From positions 42,625,019-42,689,018 of the forward strand of contig OZ012685.1 of assembly GCA_963942565.1 (NCBI GenBank): a stretch of 64,000 nucleotides of DNA, written 5' to 3'. Below, piece by piece: positions 50,001 through 58,945 of the stretch. The notes below the pieces were generated by a model. It ran no database searches and was not told the DNA's origin. It was given only the letters and a program-made list of their open reading frames with translations. Position 1 is the first letter of the stretch. Each line of letters opens with the position of its first letter. The position numbers were made by a program, and so were the translations under genes. This DNA is from Maea johnstoni. Taxonomy: Eukaryota; Annelida; Polychaeta; Spionida; Magelonidae.

Positions 50001-51658
50001 TACAAAAAAGAAAGTAAGTACAGCCCATCCATCTTTTGAGGGTGCCATATGTTTGGTAGTCACTTTCTGATCTGTTTCGCTTTAAAATAAAGTTGGGAGG
50101 GTTTGAAATGGAGGAGTCTTGCATTATTTAGGTTCTTGCATGAAAATGGCAGTGGTAATGGAGTATGTGCATTTTTATCTCCCAAGTGTCTTTTTGTAAT
50201 GCTGGCCAAACATATGAACAACCCATACTTATTACTAAATGAGTGTAACCCTACTCTAGATATCATAATTTTAATTTTTCCAATACCCTGTGACCATTTT
50301 TTATCACCACCATCCAGCACCGACATAATCTTCAGAACTAACTGATGCCGGGCAAGTAGACGGTAGTTAATGACTCTTACTTGCACGACATGATCTTTGA
50401 CTTGCCCGAAATAAGTTATAACATATGCTAGAAAGGAATGTATTGTTTATCATGGATTTAAAATTTTGAAAACCAGTTTCTTTTCAGTTTTGTTGCATTG
50501 TTTGCATATTTCTGGGTATTTGGGCCATTTAATACAAAATAATTTTGTTTAGTTTTCAGAAAATCAGCTTTCCCATTCGGGCAAGTGAAAACTAAAATGT
50601 ACTTGCCCGAAAGCCCTTTTTTCAAAAATTCACTTGCCGGGGCAAGCGGGCTAGTACTTATGTCGGTGCCGGCCATCTTTGAATCGCCTTTTGGAGTCAC
50701 TACCATGGTCTTGCCTTTTTGGACACCCGAACCCTTAAAAAGAACCCCTCAGGGCACCCAATTTTTTTAGTGTGGAATTTCTAAAAATCTCAATCTCAAG
50801 CTTATAATTGAATATTTTCATCACCTTATAATGCTCATGACATTGTTTAATGATATCATGCCTTATTTTGATGAATTTATACATGTTTATGTTTGAAATA
50901 TGATGTCTAGACTTCCAACCACATGTTTTAATGTGATGATTAAAAGCGTCGAAATTAAGTTTGAAATATTCTATGCATAGTTTCGCCAGGAGGTGTCGCC
51001 CAGGGCAGCTGGTAGTAAGATAGCTTATTGTAAGGCGGGCCCCTAATAATTTGTGTAGGTGTTTAGATTTTCCTTTGCTAAGCGAGAAGGCGCCTAGGAA
51101 AAGTATTAGCTGGCAACCCCTGCTATCACAATACCAAATTACTGCTGTTAGTGCTCCTGCTATTCTGCCAATCACAAATAGTATGTGATTGATTTATTGA
51201 CTCTTTCCTAAGTATTGATGTGCCACACACATGTATATGGCTCATCCATGAACTATTCATGAAGGGGGAAAGGCGGTGTTGCATGCGTTATATGAACAGT
51301 ATTACCATGGATTCCCTGCCACCAAGGGCCTGTGACATGGCAAGTCTCTGATGCAAGCAATTAATGTTTATGACACTCTTCATTGACCCTGTCCAGCTGT
51401 GTCAGTCTTCACAAACATGTGTCGCTCAACTCAAAGAATTCATCACCAACAAATATTACCAGAGATGTTGGTGTGTGTGATATGTGTAGTAAGCATATAC
51501 ATGTTAGGGCTATTCCATTTGAATGTACATGGGGGGGGGGGGATGGAACGCTCACAATTTCAGACCCCCCCCCCCCCCCATGATTTTTTTTCATGTAAAC
51601 CCCAAATTTTTTCATCTTGACCCCTCCCTCCATGATTTTTTTAATAGGTGGACGTTCC

Positions 51659-51695
<37 letters not shown>

Positions 51696-54600
51696 ATGTA
51701 CATTCAAATGGAATAGCCCTTAGGCTCAACGGGCTGTGTTCAGAATAACTACCCCCAACTATATAGTCCCTTTTCTCTTCGCTCAAACAATAGCTAACTA
51801 GTGATGGTACCAGGGACTTGGCCAGGACCTGTTGACCCCCTTTTTCTGGACAGGTAGTTTCCTGGAAAGCTTTTTCGAGCATGGCTGAAGAGTAAATTGC
51901 CCTTTTGACCCTAGTATATAACATGTATGTGTCGTGGTAGAAACTGCGATTCCGTAGGATCGCCGATCCTACCAGTAGAAACCGCGACAGTTTCTACCGG
52001 TAGGATCGGCCCTACCAGAACAATCTGGCCATACCTTGGTAGAAACTGCAATTTAGTAAAGGCTGTGATAGTATTGATATGTTTTGCAATCTATAGTAAC
52101 CTATAGTTGCGTATATATGTATGTGTCGTGGTACAAACTGCGATCAGGTAGGATCGGCGTAGAATCGCTGATCCTACCAAACTTACAGTAGAAACCGCGA
52201 TCGCAGTTTCTTCCGGTAGAAACTGCGATCGCAGTTCCTACCAGGATTATGCTGGTAGGAACTGCGATCACAGGTTTAAGGATTTGAAGTAGCCGGATAC
52301 TGAAATCGTGATGGGCAAAAAGTTTGCAATTGCTGTTTGAGGCAGGCATTTTAAAAATCCTGGCTAATGCCCTGGATGGGAGTCTGCCAGTCTGGTATTG
52401 CTTGTGACTTATTATTAGATAACTAGGCAGTAGGCACTGATAAATCATACTCTGTCTATATAGAGCAGAACTTATGATGTTTCCCACACTGCTATTTCTC
52501 ACCTTATCACAGGATGTCATAATAGTATATGTACGTACATTGCTCAACCAATTATAAAAGATTTTAGTGAACATCTAATGTATTGGACCAAAAAAACATT
52601 TTTGGGTGGTAGTTCAAACTTGTCTTGGTTCCAACCTTCCTCGCCTTATAAAAGCCTGGGTCTACTAGCCTACTGATATTAGATAAGAGGTAAAGACCCT
52701 TACATGGTAGTAGCTAACCTCTAGATTTCTTGCTTATCATGTCCCATGGTGAACCGGGTATTAGGCCTAAAAAAAGAAATTGTTTGTTTCCTGTAACTGT
52801 CCCCAAAAAAATAGGGTAGGTAGGTCGGTAAAAAAAAAAATTTGCATTATTTTTTAGGTCAAAAATGTGTGTTTTATGCATTTTTTACGTTGAAAAAACT
52901 TTAGGGGAGGTATTTTTTTGAATAACAACTTGTTAGGGTAGGGTTACAGGAAACAAACAACTTTTGTTTAGGCCTTACTGCTCATGTAGAGGGCAGCGAC
53001 ACCAGCGGGTGCATGGTTGGCTGGTTGGTATACTGCTTGTCATTGTACACAGTGTCAGCAGCTAGGTAAATATGCCACATTCTATTATACAGGTCATGTC
53101 AACCCTAAAAACCGGGTCCTTGTCATAAAGTCTGGAGATACACGCTGCCTGCTGACCCACTCAGCATGCCTTTATAAACTACCTTGTTGTTATGTAAAAG
53201 TCAATGATTCGTGGAGTACCCTGATATCTCTATCAGATGTAATAACATTATATATTGGAACTCATCCAGGGCAGAGTTAATCTAGTTACACACCCTTCTT
53301 TGCATACCTGGTGACTGTAAGAAACTGCCTGTATCCTAGTACAGTCCAAGCCACTTTATATGAGTACCATTTATTTATAGCCTTTCACACTCGCTAGTCA
53401 CTCCCCTTTATCAAATACATTACAATGGAAAAACTGCTTAGCACAACAGTAGGGTTGAAATATAAGGTGGTTTTATAGGATTTGCTACTCTAAAAATTGA
53501 TTTTGAATTATTTGTGTAGTTTTCAAATAAATGTAATGAAAAGGTGCAAATTTGTCTCATTTTCATCCCACATCCATGGGAGGAACTGTCAAACAAATTA
53601 TGGGGAACCTTTTATGGTTGGGTTATAGGGTAGCCTGGTTCTCAGGTTGGGTTAGATAGGTATTTATGCCATTTCTTTACTAGTTATCGAGACAGTATGT
53701 AGGTCTTATGTCACTCATAAACCATAGTTTGCAGCACAGTTCTAAATGGCTGTGGTTAGAAACACAGCTATATTGGTTCCCTCTGTGGGAGTAATTCAAA
53801 ACTAAATCTAGACGTAAACTACTTGAAGGGTAGCTCATTGGGACTGTGGAAATAGCTTTCTAATACATACTTTTTTTATTTTTAAAACATTTTTATTCAG
53901 TTGCATGTAAAATCACAGGTACAAATGGTTTTGTTTGTAGATCAATTGTTTTTCTCAAAAACACACATTATAAGATGAACACAGAGTTGTATTATGAAGC
54001 TGTGCAAACTGTAGACTGCTAACTGTTATCTGTGAAATGGATATTTAGAAGATGCCAACGTTTGTTGAAAATATGTATCTTGTGTTGAATAAAGTAGTCA
54101 TATTTTTCTAGATAAAAGAAACTTTTTGTTTCGTTTTTAATATATGGGCAAAGTCAAGTTGTTACGGAGTCACAGATTTGCTGTTCACTGCTAAATAACA
54201 GTTTTATTAAAAAGGCATTGATATAAAGTTATATATGGTTAGAAAGGGCTTGTGAAGTACTTTATTATGGTATAAAATTCATTTTCATAAAAAAAAAATT
54301 TGATGGTTAAAAAGTGAAAAAACATGCCCGTTACGGAGTCACGGAAAATTACCACCTGTTTTTCAAGGTTTTAATCAAATATATTTTTCTTGCTGTTGCA
54401 ATTAGATACTCTAAAAGAAAACTCAATATGTAGATAGATAAACTTGTTTTTAACATCATAAGACAAAAATTTAGTTATAATTGTTACCAAAACTGGTTTT
54501 ATTGAAAAAAACATTACTGAAGGTTGCGTTACGGAGTCACACTCCCCAAACGTTACGGAGTCACATATTTATAATAATGCACAAAACTCTATCAAATGTT

Positions 54601-57600
54601 GTTTAATTTGGTCCAATTACCATGAATTACTCTAAAAGAAAACTCAATCTGTAGATAGATAAACTTGTTTTAAACAACATAATACAATAGTTTAGTTATA
54701 ATTGTTACCAAAACTGGTTTTACTAAGAAAAACATCACAGAAAGTCCTGTTAAGTTGTTACGGAGTCACAGTCACCAAATGTTACAGAGTCACATATTCA
54801 CATTAATGCACAATACTCTATCAAATGTAGTTTTATTTGGCAAATGAATATAAGAAATGAATGTAAAAGTGAATATTTCTTGCAAGAAGACCTAACAAAG
54901 TGTATTAAAATCAGACAAAATGTTATTTTGCACCTGCTTTTCACCATAGTGAGGTGCTGTTGGACTGCTTTGTAAAGGTATTTAAGTATAGACAGGAAAG
55001 GTTTGTCTCTTAACAAGCAGTTAGCTAACAGGATAGGGATGTATGGGATGTTAGGTGTCTGGAACGCTTCCTTTTTCTGACATTACACATAGCAATCGTG
55101 GCTACATTGTTACTAATTGCATAAATGGTACGATTTCCCATGTAGCAATAAACATATGAGTTGATCTGTCCTGTGGGACTGGATTACCTACAGCTGTTAC
55201 TACAACTGATCCAATTGTTTACAGTTAGCCACCCGGCCCACCCCTCTGCCCTTCCTTATTTAGTGGCTTCCTATTGTCTGGATTAGTGCATACCTTTGCA
55301 TTGTGAATATTGATGAGGTTAATCTTAAAAAGGCACTCAAGGTCACATTCATTCAGAATTTCAAGAGGGAAACATGTCATTGTCCATCACTGAGAAAAGC
55401 AGAAAAACAGGGAAAAGATCAGAGCTAACCCTGGGCTCCATGAGAGAATGGCAGTGAAGGATCGGATAAGAAAACAGATCAAAAATCAGAATGCACCAGA
55501 ACTGACAAAGGAACAAATAGTAGGAAAGATAGAAAGAGAGGTAAAAAGAAAGCACAGAGAGAAGAAAAGAAGCTGTTGGAAAAGAAAGGTTGTGTACTAC
55601 AGAATAAACTAAAACTTCCTCTGACTCCACATGCTCACTGGGAAAGGTGATATATTAAAGTCTGGCCTACTATGCCTAAGAAGCAGCTTTGCTAGACAGC
55701 ATGATCAAAAAATTAACTCCTACTAAAAGGAAAGTTGCTGTACATCACATTCAGGACCTTAACTAAACACCTCAGCCTTAGCAAATCCACCTACCTTACC
55801 ATTATTTTATAAATACAGGTGGATAGGATGAGGCAGAATTGGATGGAATCACATAATTCTCTTCAGAACAAACTCTTTATTTTGTGAGATTATGGGTTTG
55901 CGTAGACTCAGAATAACATGGTTATGAAAATAATTATGCCATGTATTTTCTTAAGGTCATAAAACAGTACTAAATTGTGTTCTTAAGAAATGAGTTTTAC
56001 CCACCTTAAATGCCCCTTGACATACATGTGACTCCGTAACGTTACGGAGTCACACATTTCACTCCCAATAAAAACCTCTAAAAAAATAGTTTTCCAAGAA
56101 ACAACTTGTATTGGATTTAAAAGGGTCCCTTAAAGCTTTCTTTCACCAAGTTTGGTATTTTTATGTTGAGGTTAACACTTAGAAAATTTAAAAATACCTT
56201 TTTTTTGCGTTACGGAGTCACATGTTACGGAGTCACATATCACCTAATTTCAAATTTATGAAAAAACACCTTTTTATTTCATAAAAGTGTGTGAATGTTT
56301 AAAGGATGATTATAAGTCTTATTAATAACCCATAAATTGCATAGGTAGCCTTTAAATCAAATTAAATGACCAGCAGTACTAGATTGTGTTAAGTAGGGTT
56401 AGTGTTAGTTATAAACATTTTGTGTGATTACCAAAATGACCTTGAATAAATCCTTAATTTCTCTTTTATTTCAAAAAAAAATTAAAATCTAAATACAGAT
56501 CCAGAAACTAGAGATTATAAGCTTTTCAACCATATAAGACACCAAACAGTTTGATGAAGTTCATTTTTTGCCCTAGATGATAACTCTTGCTTGACTTTGC
56601 CCATATATACATACTTGTAGCATGTCAATTGTCATCATGATTACTGTTGTCCTAGGGCCAGATAAGATAGTAAGATACTCGTCTTCTGGTCTTGTATAAG
56701 TGTAGTTCATGTTTAAACTTACCGGCAAAAGGTACTTATATCCCTAATTTTCTGGTGTACACACTCACATGATAATTGATGCTAATACTTTCAATGAGAA
56801 ACCTCTGCTCACTACTCACATAGATTTTGATGGTACCATTTCAATTATTTATTGAATGAGTCATCATGTACTAATTAATTTTGCAAGAGACTAGGTAGAC
56901 ATTGTACTAAGCCTTGATTAGTTCTATTCTAGATACAAACGTGTACATCAATATCACCAATGATAATATTTTCACATGCACTTTTTCTAACCATTTTTAC
57001 TTCTCATAACTTTCATGCTTCTTGGGCATGTCTTCTACAAAGTAGGGCTGGGCCCGATAGGCACAACATCGATGGATCGGCAAAGTCGTTAGATCTATGT
57101 TCAACATGAGAGCACATCGATTGCCGAACTCGATACGGCCCCTCTACCTCTATTGTTTTCCCTACCCCCAAAATACAAAAGAGCCTACCCTATTCTTTAA
57201 AAAGACTGCGGCGCTGAGCCAGCCAGAGACCGCCGCCATTGAAACTGCACTACGATAGATACTATCGCGCGCGAACTAGTCTCTTCTCTATCACATACGC
57301 TATCGCTGTCAGGAGCATGTTTTGAGATCTAAAACAAAGAGTCTTTGTGATATATATTCAGGCTGCAGTTTTTTTCCTCACCTAAGACTAAGACTGGGGC
57401 AGGTTCACTCTTTCCTTGTAACAAGGCCCCAACTATCAGTAGCAAAATTAAAACCAAAGACAAAGGATCAGTGATATAGTGGGACACTAACTAGACAATT
57501 AGTCGAGTGGTGATAAGGGTAGTTTCTTTCATGTATTGCGACACTGGTCTGACAACTAGCTGTATAGTGATAAGGGTAGTTTCTAAAATATTTAAATCCT

Positions 57601-58402
57601 TGACTAGAAACCATTCCTTTAGATTGTTTTTTCAAGCCATTGGCCCCTAATGACCCATGTTTTTCAGTTACGATGGGCTAAAGTCATGGAACCTGGATTT
57701 AGAGCTAATATTAAAACCTCGGGAAAGGATGGGTCTTGTGGCCCTCCTAAATGCAAACATGTGGGCCATCAACACAACTCATCAGAAGATGGTCCTCTAC
57801 CCCTTGCTTATTTGAAGCCCTGGAAAACTAGTGGTTGTACTTAGTGATATGATTATATGATAGTATTGTATTATAGTGATAACTAGTAGTGGTATCGTAG
57901 TGGTACATGGTAGATTCCACTACCATTTCCCCTGGCCTCCTCACCTTGGAGTATTAGGATGGTTACCTGCTTGAGCGCCCTGGGTACTAGTGGTTAGGCC
58001 TCCTGCTGCCTGGAGAGCATGGAGAACAGTGGGCCTGCTGGTCACGTCATCATCATCATCATCATCGGCGAAAAAGCCATGTACCAACATATTCTCTTTC
58101 TTTCATAAGGAACGCACATCTCTACCGGTGAGGAGGTGGCCATCAAGTTAGAATGTGTCAAAACCAAGCACCCCCAGCTCCACTTGGAGAGCAAGTTTTA
58201 CAAGATGATGCAGGGCGGAGGTGAGTCTCGTCACAATCTTCCCCCATGATAATCGGTGTGGTCTCTCTTTCTCTTTGTAACATTTGCTCAGGTACGGACA
58301 TCACCAACGCGGAGGAGATGGCCATCAAGCTGGAATGTGTGAAAACCAAACACCCCCAGCTCCACATCGAGAGCAAGATCTACAAGATGATGCAGGGCGG
58401 AG
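28984..58402 (+). CDS. csnk1d/e: Casein kinase 1 delta/epsilon, 5' part (gene continues past the window)
   Basis: Ser/Thr kinase of the Wnt, circadian PER and vesicle/centrosome pathways. First coding exon 28984-29059 encodes [20 protein letters not shown] followed by GDIYL, matching vertebrate CK1 delta/epsilon, including the glycine-rich loop GSGSFG. The next coding sequence is 29 kb away as two alternative versions of exon 2, 58110-58220 and 58292-58402. Both supply residues 26-62 with the ATP-anchoring Lys38 (AIKLE) and the helix-C Glu52 (ESK). Exon 3 onward (the GIPTIRW... part in vertebrates) is not found up to 64000. The family is clear; whether it corresponds to delta or epsilon is not resolvable, since invertebrates usually have one ortholog of both. 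Confidence 0.93.
29060..30255 (+). other. csnk1d/e: Start of the CK1 giant intron, no feature seen
   Basis: The intron spans 29060-58109. This first part is AT-rich with no bounded repeat or supported exon. Confidence 0.5.
30257..30562. mobile_element. CAGGGTCTTAGCC-family MITE
   Basis: 'TTAAGCCAGCAGGGTGTCAT' on the left and 'GGCTAAGACCCTG' on the right, with family interior including 'CAATTTTGGACACCCAG' in degenerate form. Left end eroded. Confidence 0.75.
30950..32700. other. Intron, no bounded feature
   Basis: Contains an ATCGATCAATCGG-rich patch (31110-31150), a G-run at 32430-32445 and otherwise unique AT-rich sequence. Confidence 0.35.
32729..32932. mobile_element. pogo/Tc1-mariner-like MITE, rearranged copy
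   Basis: Ends CAGGTGAACTTGG and CCAAGTTCACC as in the intact copy at 40841-41015, with interior CAATATGCTTGGTCCCAGTC-like and ACGGACCAATTTTCCTGGTC blocks. The left part is replaced by about 60 bp matching the repeat at 7730-7765. Confidence 0.7.
33522..33836. mobile_element. CAGGGTCTTAGCC-family hAT-like MITE, TSD YTACCAGG
   Basis: Begins CATGGTCTTAGCC and ends GGCTAAGACACGG; flanks CTACCAGG (33514-33521) and TTACCAGG (33837-33844) match at 7 of 8. The interior is the same as at 6021-6332, in the opposite orientation. Confidence 0.88.
34130..34563. mobile_element. hAT-like MITE with TAGGGCTG/TATGGCTGGGCTCG ends
   Basis: Begins TAGGGCTGTGCTCATC, ends CGAGCCCAGCCATA; flanked by GGTGCTAC (34122-34129) and GGTGCTTC (34564-34571). 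In the downstream duplicate at about 35050 the flank is exactly GGTGCTAC. Contains inner palindromes such as CTTGGAAAAGTGTGGTG with its complement. A relative starts at about 57049 (TAGGGCTGGGCCCGATAGGC). Confidence 0.75.
34665..34884. mobile_element. GGCCTAAAAAA-family PIF/Harbinger-like MITE, copy 1
   Basis: Inverted ends GGCCTAAAAAAGTTGTTTGT and complement; TSD TTA on both sides. Interior pyrimidine/A-rich (ACCTACC, TTTTT). Confidence 0.9.
35154..35374. mobile_element. GGCCTAAAAAA-family MITE, copy 2 (by segmental duplication)
   Basis: Same as copy 1, TSD TTA; its presence is explained by the 489-bp duplication, not a separate insertion. Confidence 0.9.
35644..35878. mobile_element. GGCCTAAAAAA-family MITE, copy 3, TSD TGA
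   Basis: Opposite orientation to copies 1-2; flanked by TGA (35641-35643 and 35879-35881). Diverged interior with GTAGGTAGGG-like blocks. Confidence 0.88.
35984..36368. mobile_element. GGCCTAAAAAA-family MITE, copy 4, long subfamily, TSD TTA
   Basis: 385 bp; ends GGCCTAAAAAAAGATGTTCG and complement, TSD TTA each side. The interior is longer and different from the 220-bp copies. Confidence 0.88.
36372..37090. other. Intron, no feature seen
   Basis: No exon-like or repeat structure recognised. Confidence 0.35.
37100..37409. mobile_element. CAGGGTCTTAGCC-family hAT-like MITE, TSD RCGCATAC
   Basis: Starts CAGGGTCTTAGCCAGGATTT, ends GCCTAAGACCCTG; flanks ACGCATAC and GCGCATAC (7 of 8). Confidence 0.88.
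37420..40750. other. Intron, mostly without bounded features
   Basis: Includes a (GT)n tract at 39376-39401, a C-run at about 40001-40014 and a decayed CAGGGTCTTAGCC-family fragment at about 40100-40187 (CTTGCTAAGACCCTG end). No exon supported. Confidence 0.4.
40763..41109. mobile_element. hAT-like MITE (CAGGGCTCGAAATT) carrying a nested pogo-like MITE
   Basis: Outer ends CAGGGCTCGAAATTCTC and AATTTGGAGCCCTG. The element is interrupted by 40841-41015. No clear 8-bp TSD. Confidence 0.6.
40841..41015. mobile_element. pogo/Tc1-mariner-like MITE, TSD TA
   Basis: 175 bp, ends CAGGTGAACTTGGATAAGAC and GTCATATCCAAGTTCACCTG, TA on both sides. Ends resemble the CAGTTGAACCTCGATATAAC type of pogo/Tigger elements (family knowledge). 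Interior contains several ATGACGGA phrases. Confidence 0.85.
41723..42031. mobile_element. CAGGGACTTAGCC-family hAT-like MITE, reference copy, TSD TTTCCGCC
   Basis: 309 bp. Ends CAGGGACTTAGCCAGGA and TCCTGGCTAAGTCCCTG, perfect 8-bp TSD TTTCCGCC (41715-41722, 42032-42039). No coding capacity. Best-preserved copy of this family in the window. Confidence 0.93.
42040..42670. other. Intron, no feature seen
   Basis: Slightly GC-richer, with GCTGCTGCTGCTGAGCAC-like short repeats near 42430. No exon supported. Confidence 0.35.
42677..47389. mobile_element. 4.7-kb foldback element with long, internally repeated arms
   Basis: Left end TAGTGCAGCGGCAAGG, right end CCTTGCCACTGCACTA, with TAT on both sides. 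The arms pair over more than 1.1 kb (42720-43867 with 46200-47345) and again near the centre (about 45440-45860 with 45890-46180), closing at a hairpin near 45875 (AGTGTGAAGAGTC ... GACTCTTCACACT). The arms are arrays of units containing TTAACCCTTTATAGCCCATTT and TTTTGTCCCTATTTTAACCC. The left arm is split by about 1.55 kb of unrelated DNA (43870-45430). Protein-like frames in the arms are repeats, not genes. Confidence 0.8.
43870..45430. other. Insertion or non-palindromic segment within the left foldback arm
   Basis: Has no counterpart in the right arm. AT-rich, with a 23-bp C-run at about 45063-45085. No ORF of note and no clear ends. Confidence 0.5.
47400..48475. other. Intron, no feature seen
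   Basis: No exon-like or repeat structure recognised. Confidence 0.35.
48500..48650. mobile_element. Short hAT-like repeat (CAGGGCTTGA ... TCAAGCCCTG)
   Basis: CAGGGCTTGACATTAACCCC opens and CTATTTCAAGCCCTG closes a segment of about 150 bp. No convincing TSD. Confidence 0.5.
49294..49605. mobile_element. CAGGGTCTTAGCC-family hAT-like MITE, TSD GTGTCGTC
   Basis: Starts CAGGGGCTTAGCC, ends GGATAAGACCCTG, perfect 8-bp TSD GTGTCGTC (49286-49293, 49606-49613). Same subfamily as 4340-4655. Confidence 0.92.
50319..50672. mobile_element. Repeat with GCACCGACATAA inverted ends
   Basis: GCACCGACATAATC at the left and ACTTATGTCGGTGC at the right bound about 350 bp rich in GGCAAGT/ACTTGCC phrases on both strands. 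A related GGCAAG-rich segment lies at about 49026-49260. Confidence 0.6.
50703..50905. mobile_element. Truncated CAGGGTCTTAGCC-family MITE
   Basis: 'CATGGTCTTGCCTTTTTGGACACCC' onward matches 33522-33720, including the ATGACATTGTTTAATGATAT block; the distal third is missing. Confidence 0.8.
51507..51719. mobile_element. Harbinger-like MITE GGGCTATTCCATTTG, TSD TTA
   Basis: 213 bp. Ends GGGCTATTCCATTTGAATGT and complement followed by G/C homopolymers (a C-run of about 35 at 51660-51695). TTA on both sides (51504-51506, 51720-51722). The Gly- and Pro-rich open frames crossing it are artefacts of the homopolymers. Confidence 0.88.
51811..52374. mobile_element. CAGGGACTTAGCC-family MITE with a nested GC-rich insertion
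   Basis: Outer ends CAGGGACTTGGCCAGGACC and CCTGGCTAATGCCCTG; flanks GATGGTAC and GATGGGAG (6 of 8). The family sequence stops near 51923 and resumes at about 52275 (AAGGATTTGAAGTAGC). Confidence 0.75.
51924..52272. repeat. Nested cluster of GGTAGAAACTGCGAT repeats in both orientations
   Basis: GTAGAAACTGCGAT-like words occur at about 51937, 51976, 52039, 52131, 52188, 52216 and 52254, with complements at several sites forming palindromes such as GATCGC within 52215-52242. GTAGGATCGGC/GATCCTACC words also recur, and ATGTATGTGTCGTGGTA opens two sub-blocks 192 bp apart. Confidence 0.8.
52764..52974. mobile_element. GGCCTAAAAAA-family MITE, copy 5, TSD TTA
   Basis: Ends GGCCTAAAAAAAGAAATTGT and complement; TTA at 52761-52763 and 52975-52977. 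Confidence 0.9.
52980..54135. other. Intron, no feature seen
   Basis: Only short unremarkable open frames. Confidence 0.35.
54140..56608. mobile_element. 2.47-kb element with 19-bp inverted ends and GTTACGGAGTCAC repeats
   Basis: Left ATATATGGGCAAAGTCAAG (54140-54158) and its exact complement at 56590-56608. GTTACGGAGTCAC occurs at 54161, 54330, 54528, 54552, 54757, 54781 (one mismatch), 56041, 56209 and 56224, with one inverted copy at 56028, all within about 650 bp of the left end or about 580 bp of the right end. Parts of the left end are themselves repeated (ACTCTAAAAGAAAACTCAAT, GTAGATAGATAAACTTG at about 54410 and 54632). No coding capacity seen. Probably a non-autonomous DNA transposon with subterminal binding sites; superfamily not identified. 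Confidence 0.65.
56610..58109. other. csnk1d/e: End of the CK1 giant intron
   Basis: Includes the left part of a TAGGGCTGGGC-type repeat (57049-57300) and a short (CAT)n run at about 58046-58066. No other exon seen. Confidence 0.45.
58110..58220 (+). CDS. csnk1d/e: CK1 exon 2, version a
   Basis: 111 nt, phase 1 to phase 1, between acceptor TTTCATAAG and donor GTGAGT. Encodes [14 protein letters not shown], then [20 protein letters not shown] and GG. Residue 55 is Phe, as in human CSNK1E (ESKFYK). Lys38 and Glu52 are intact, so it is not a dead copy. Confidence 0.92.
58292..58402 (+). CDS. csnk1d/e: CK1 exon 2, version b
   Basis: 111 nt, phase 1 to phase 1, between acceptor TTTGCTCAG and donor GTAAGC. 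Encodes [14 protein letters not shown], then [20 protein letters not shown] and GG. Residue 55 is Ile, as in human CSNK1D (ESKIYK). Differs from version a at seven residues (28, 30, 31, 32, 35, 51, 55). The intervening intron is only 71 nt. Confidence 0.92.
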
Positions 58403-58940
58403 GTAAGCCCATCAGCTGTCCAGCCTACGTGGTGGTGTCACTCATTATTGTGTTCCATCTTCTCCTGCTCCTCATCCTCATCCTCCTCCTCCTCCTCCTC
58501 ACTCCCGTTACCCCTTGCATGTTTCGTCATCTCTGCATCTAACAGATTTTGCTGCTAGCTCGTATGTGTGATCAGTTTGTTTTGATAACCCTTTGAACCC
58601 AACGATACTTTGAAGATCTAGTGAGAAAACGATTTTTCCCAAAAATAAGACGTTTTGTAAAAACTTTAAAAAAAAATACATCATATTAGACCAAATGTTC
58701 ATTTATAAAAATGCAGCATTTTTGTGTTTTCAAATATGCTATGTTTAGATGGCACATCTCTATGTGTATAAAATTTGATCAGATCATTCAAGCTCTGTGG
58801 GTTCAAATGTGTTACAGTTATGTACATGTACTTTATTGTATGGTGGTGTCAAGTGCTCAGTAGTGTAGCTGAATTCACTTCCAGTGATGGTAATTCCTGT
58901 TGTTGATTTGTGATATGATATTCAGGTCTGACCAACAGCG
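58403..58940. other. csnk1d/e: CK1 intron after exon 2b
   Basis: Begins with a pyrimidine-rich stretch (CTCCTCCTCCTCCTCCTC near 58482). No exon 3 recognised. Confidence 0.45.
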
Positions 58941-58945
58941 CTATG

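Noticed and set aside
51409-51924. 171-codon Gly/Pro-rich open frame
   Set aside because: It crosses a MITE whose homopolymeric G and C runs create the composition; no domain is present.
53017-53280. 87-codon Cys/Tyr-containing frame as a nested gene
   Set aside because: No recognisable domain, no splice or promoter support, and within chance length for this window.
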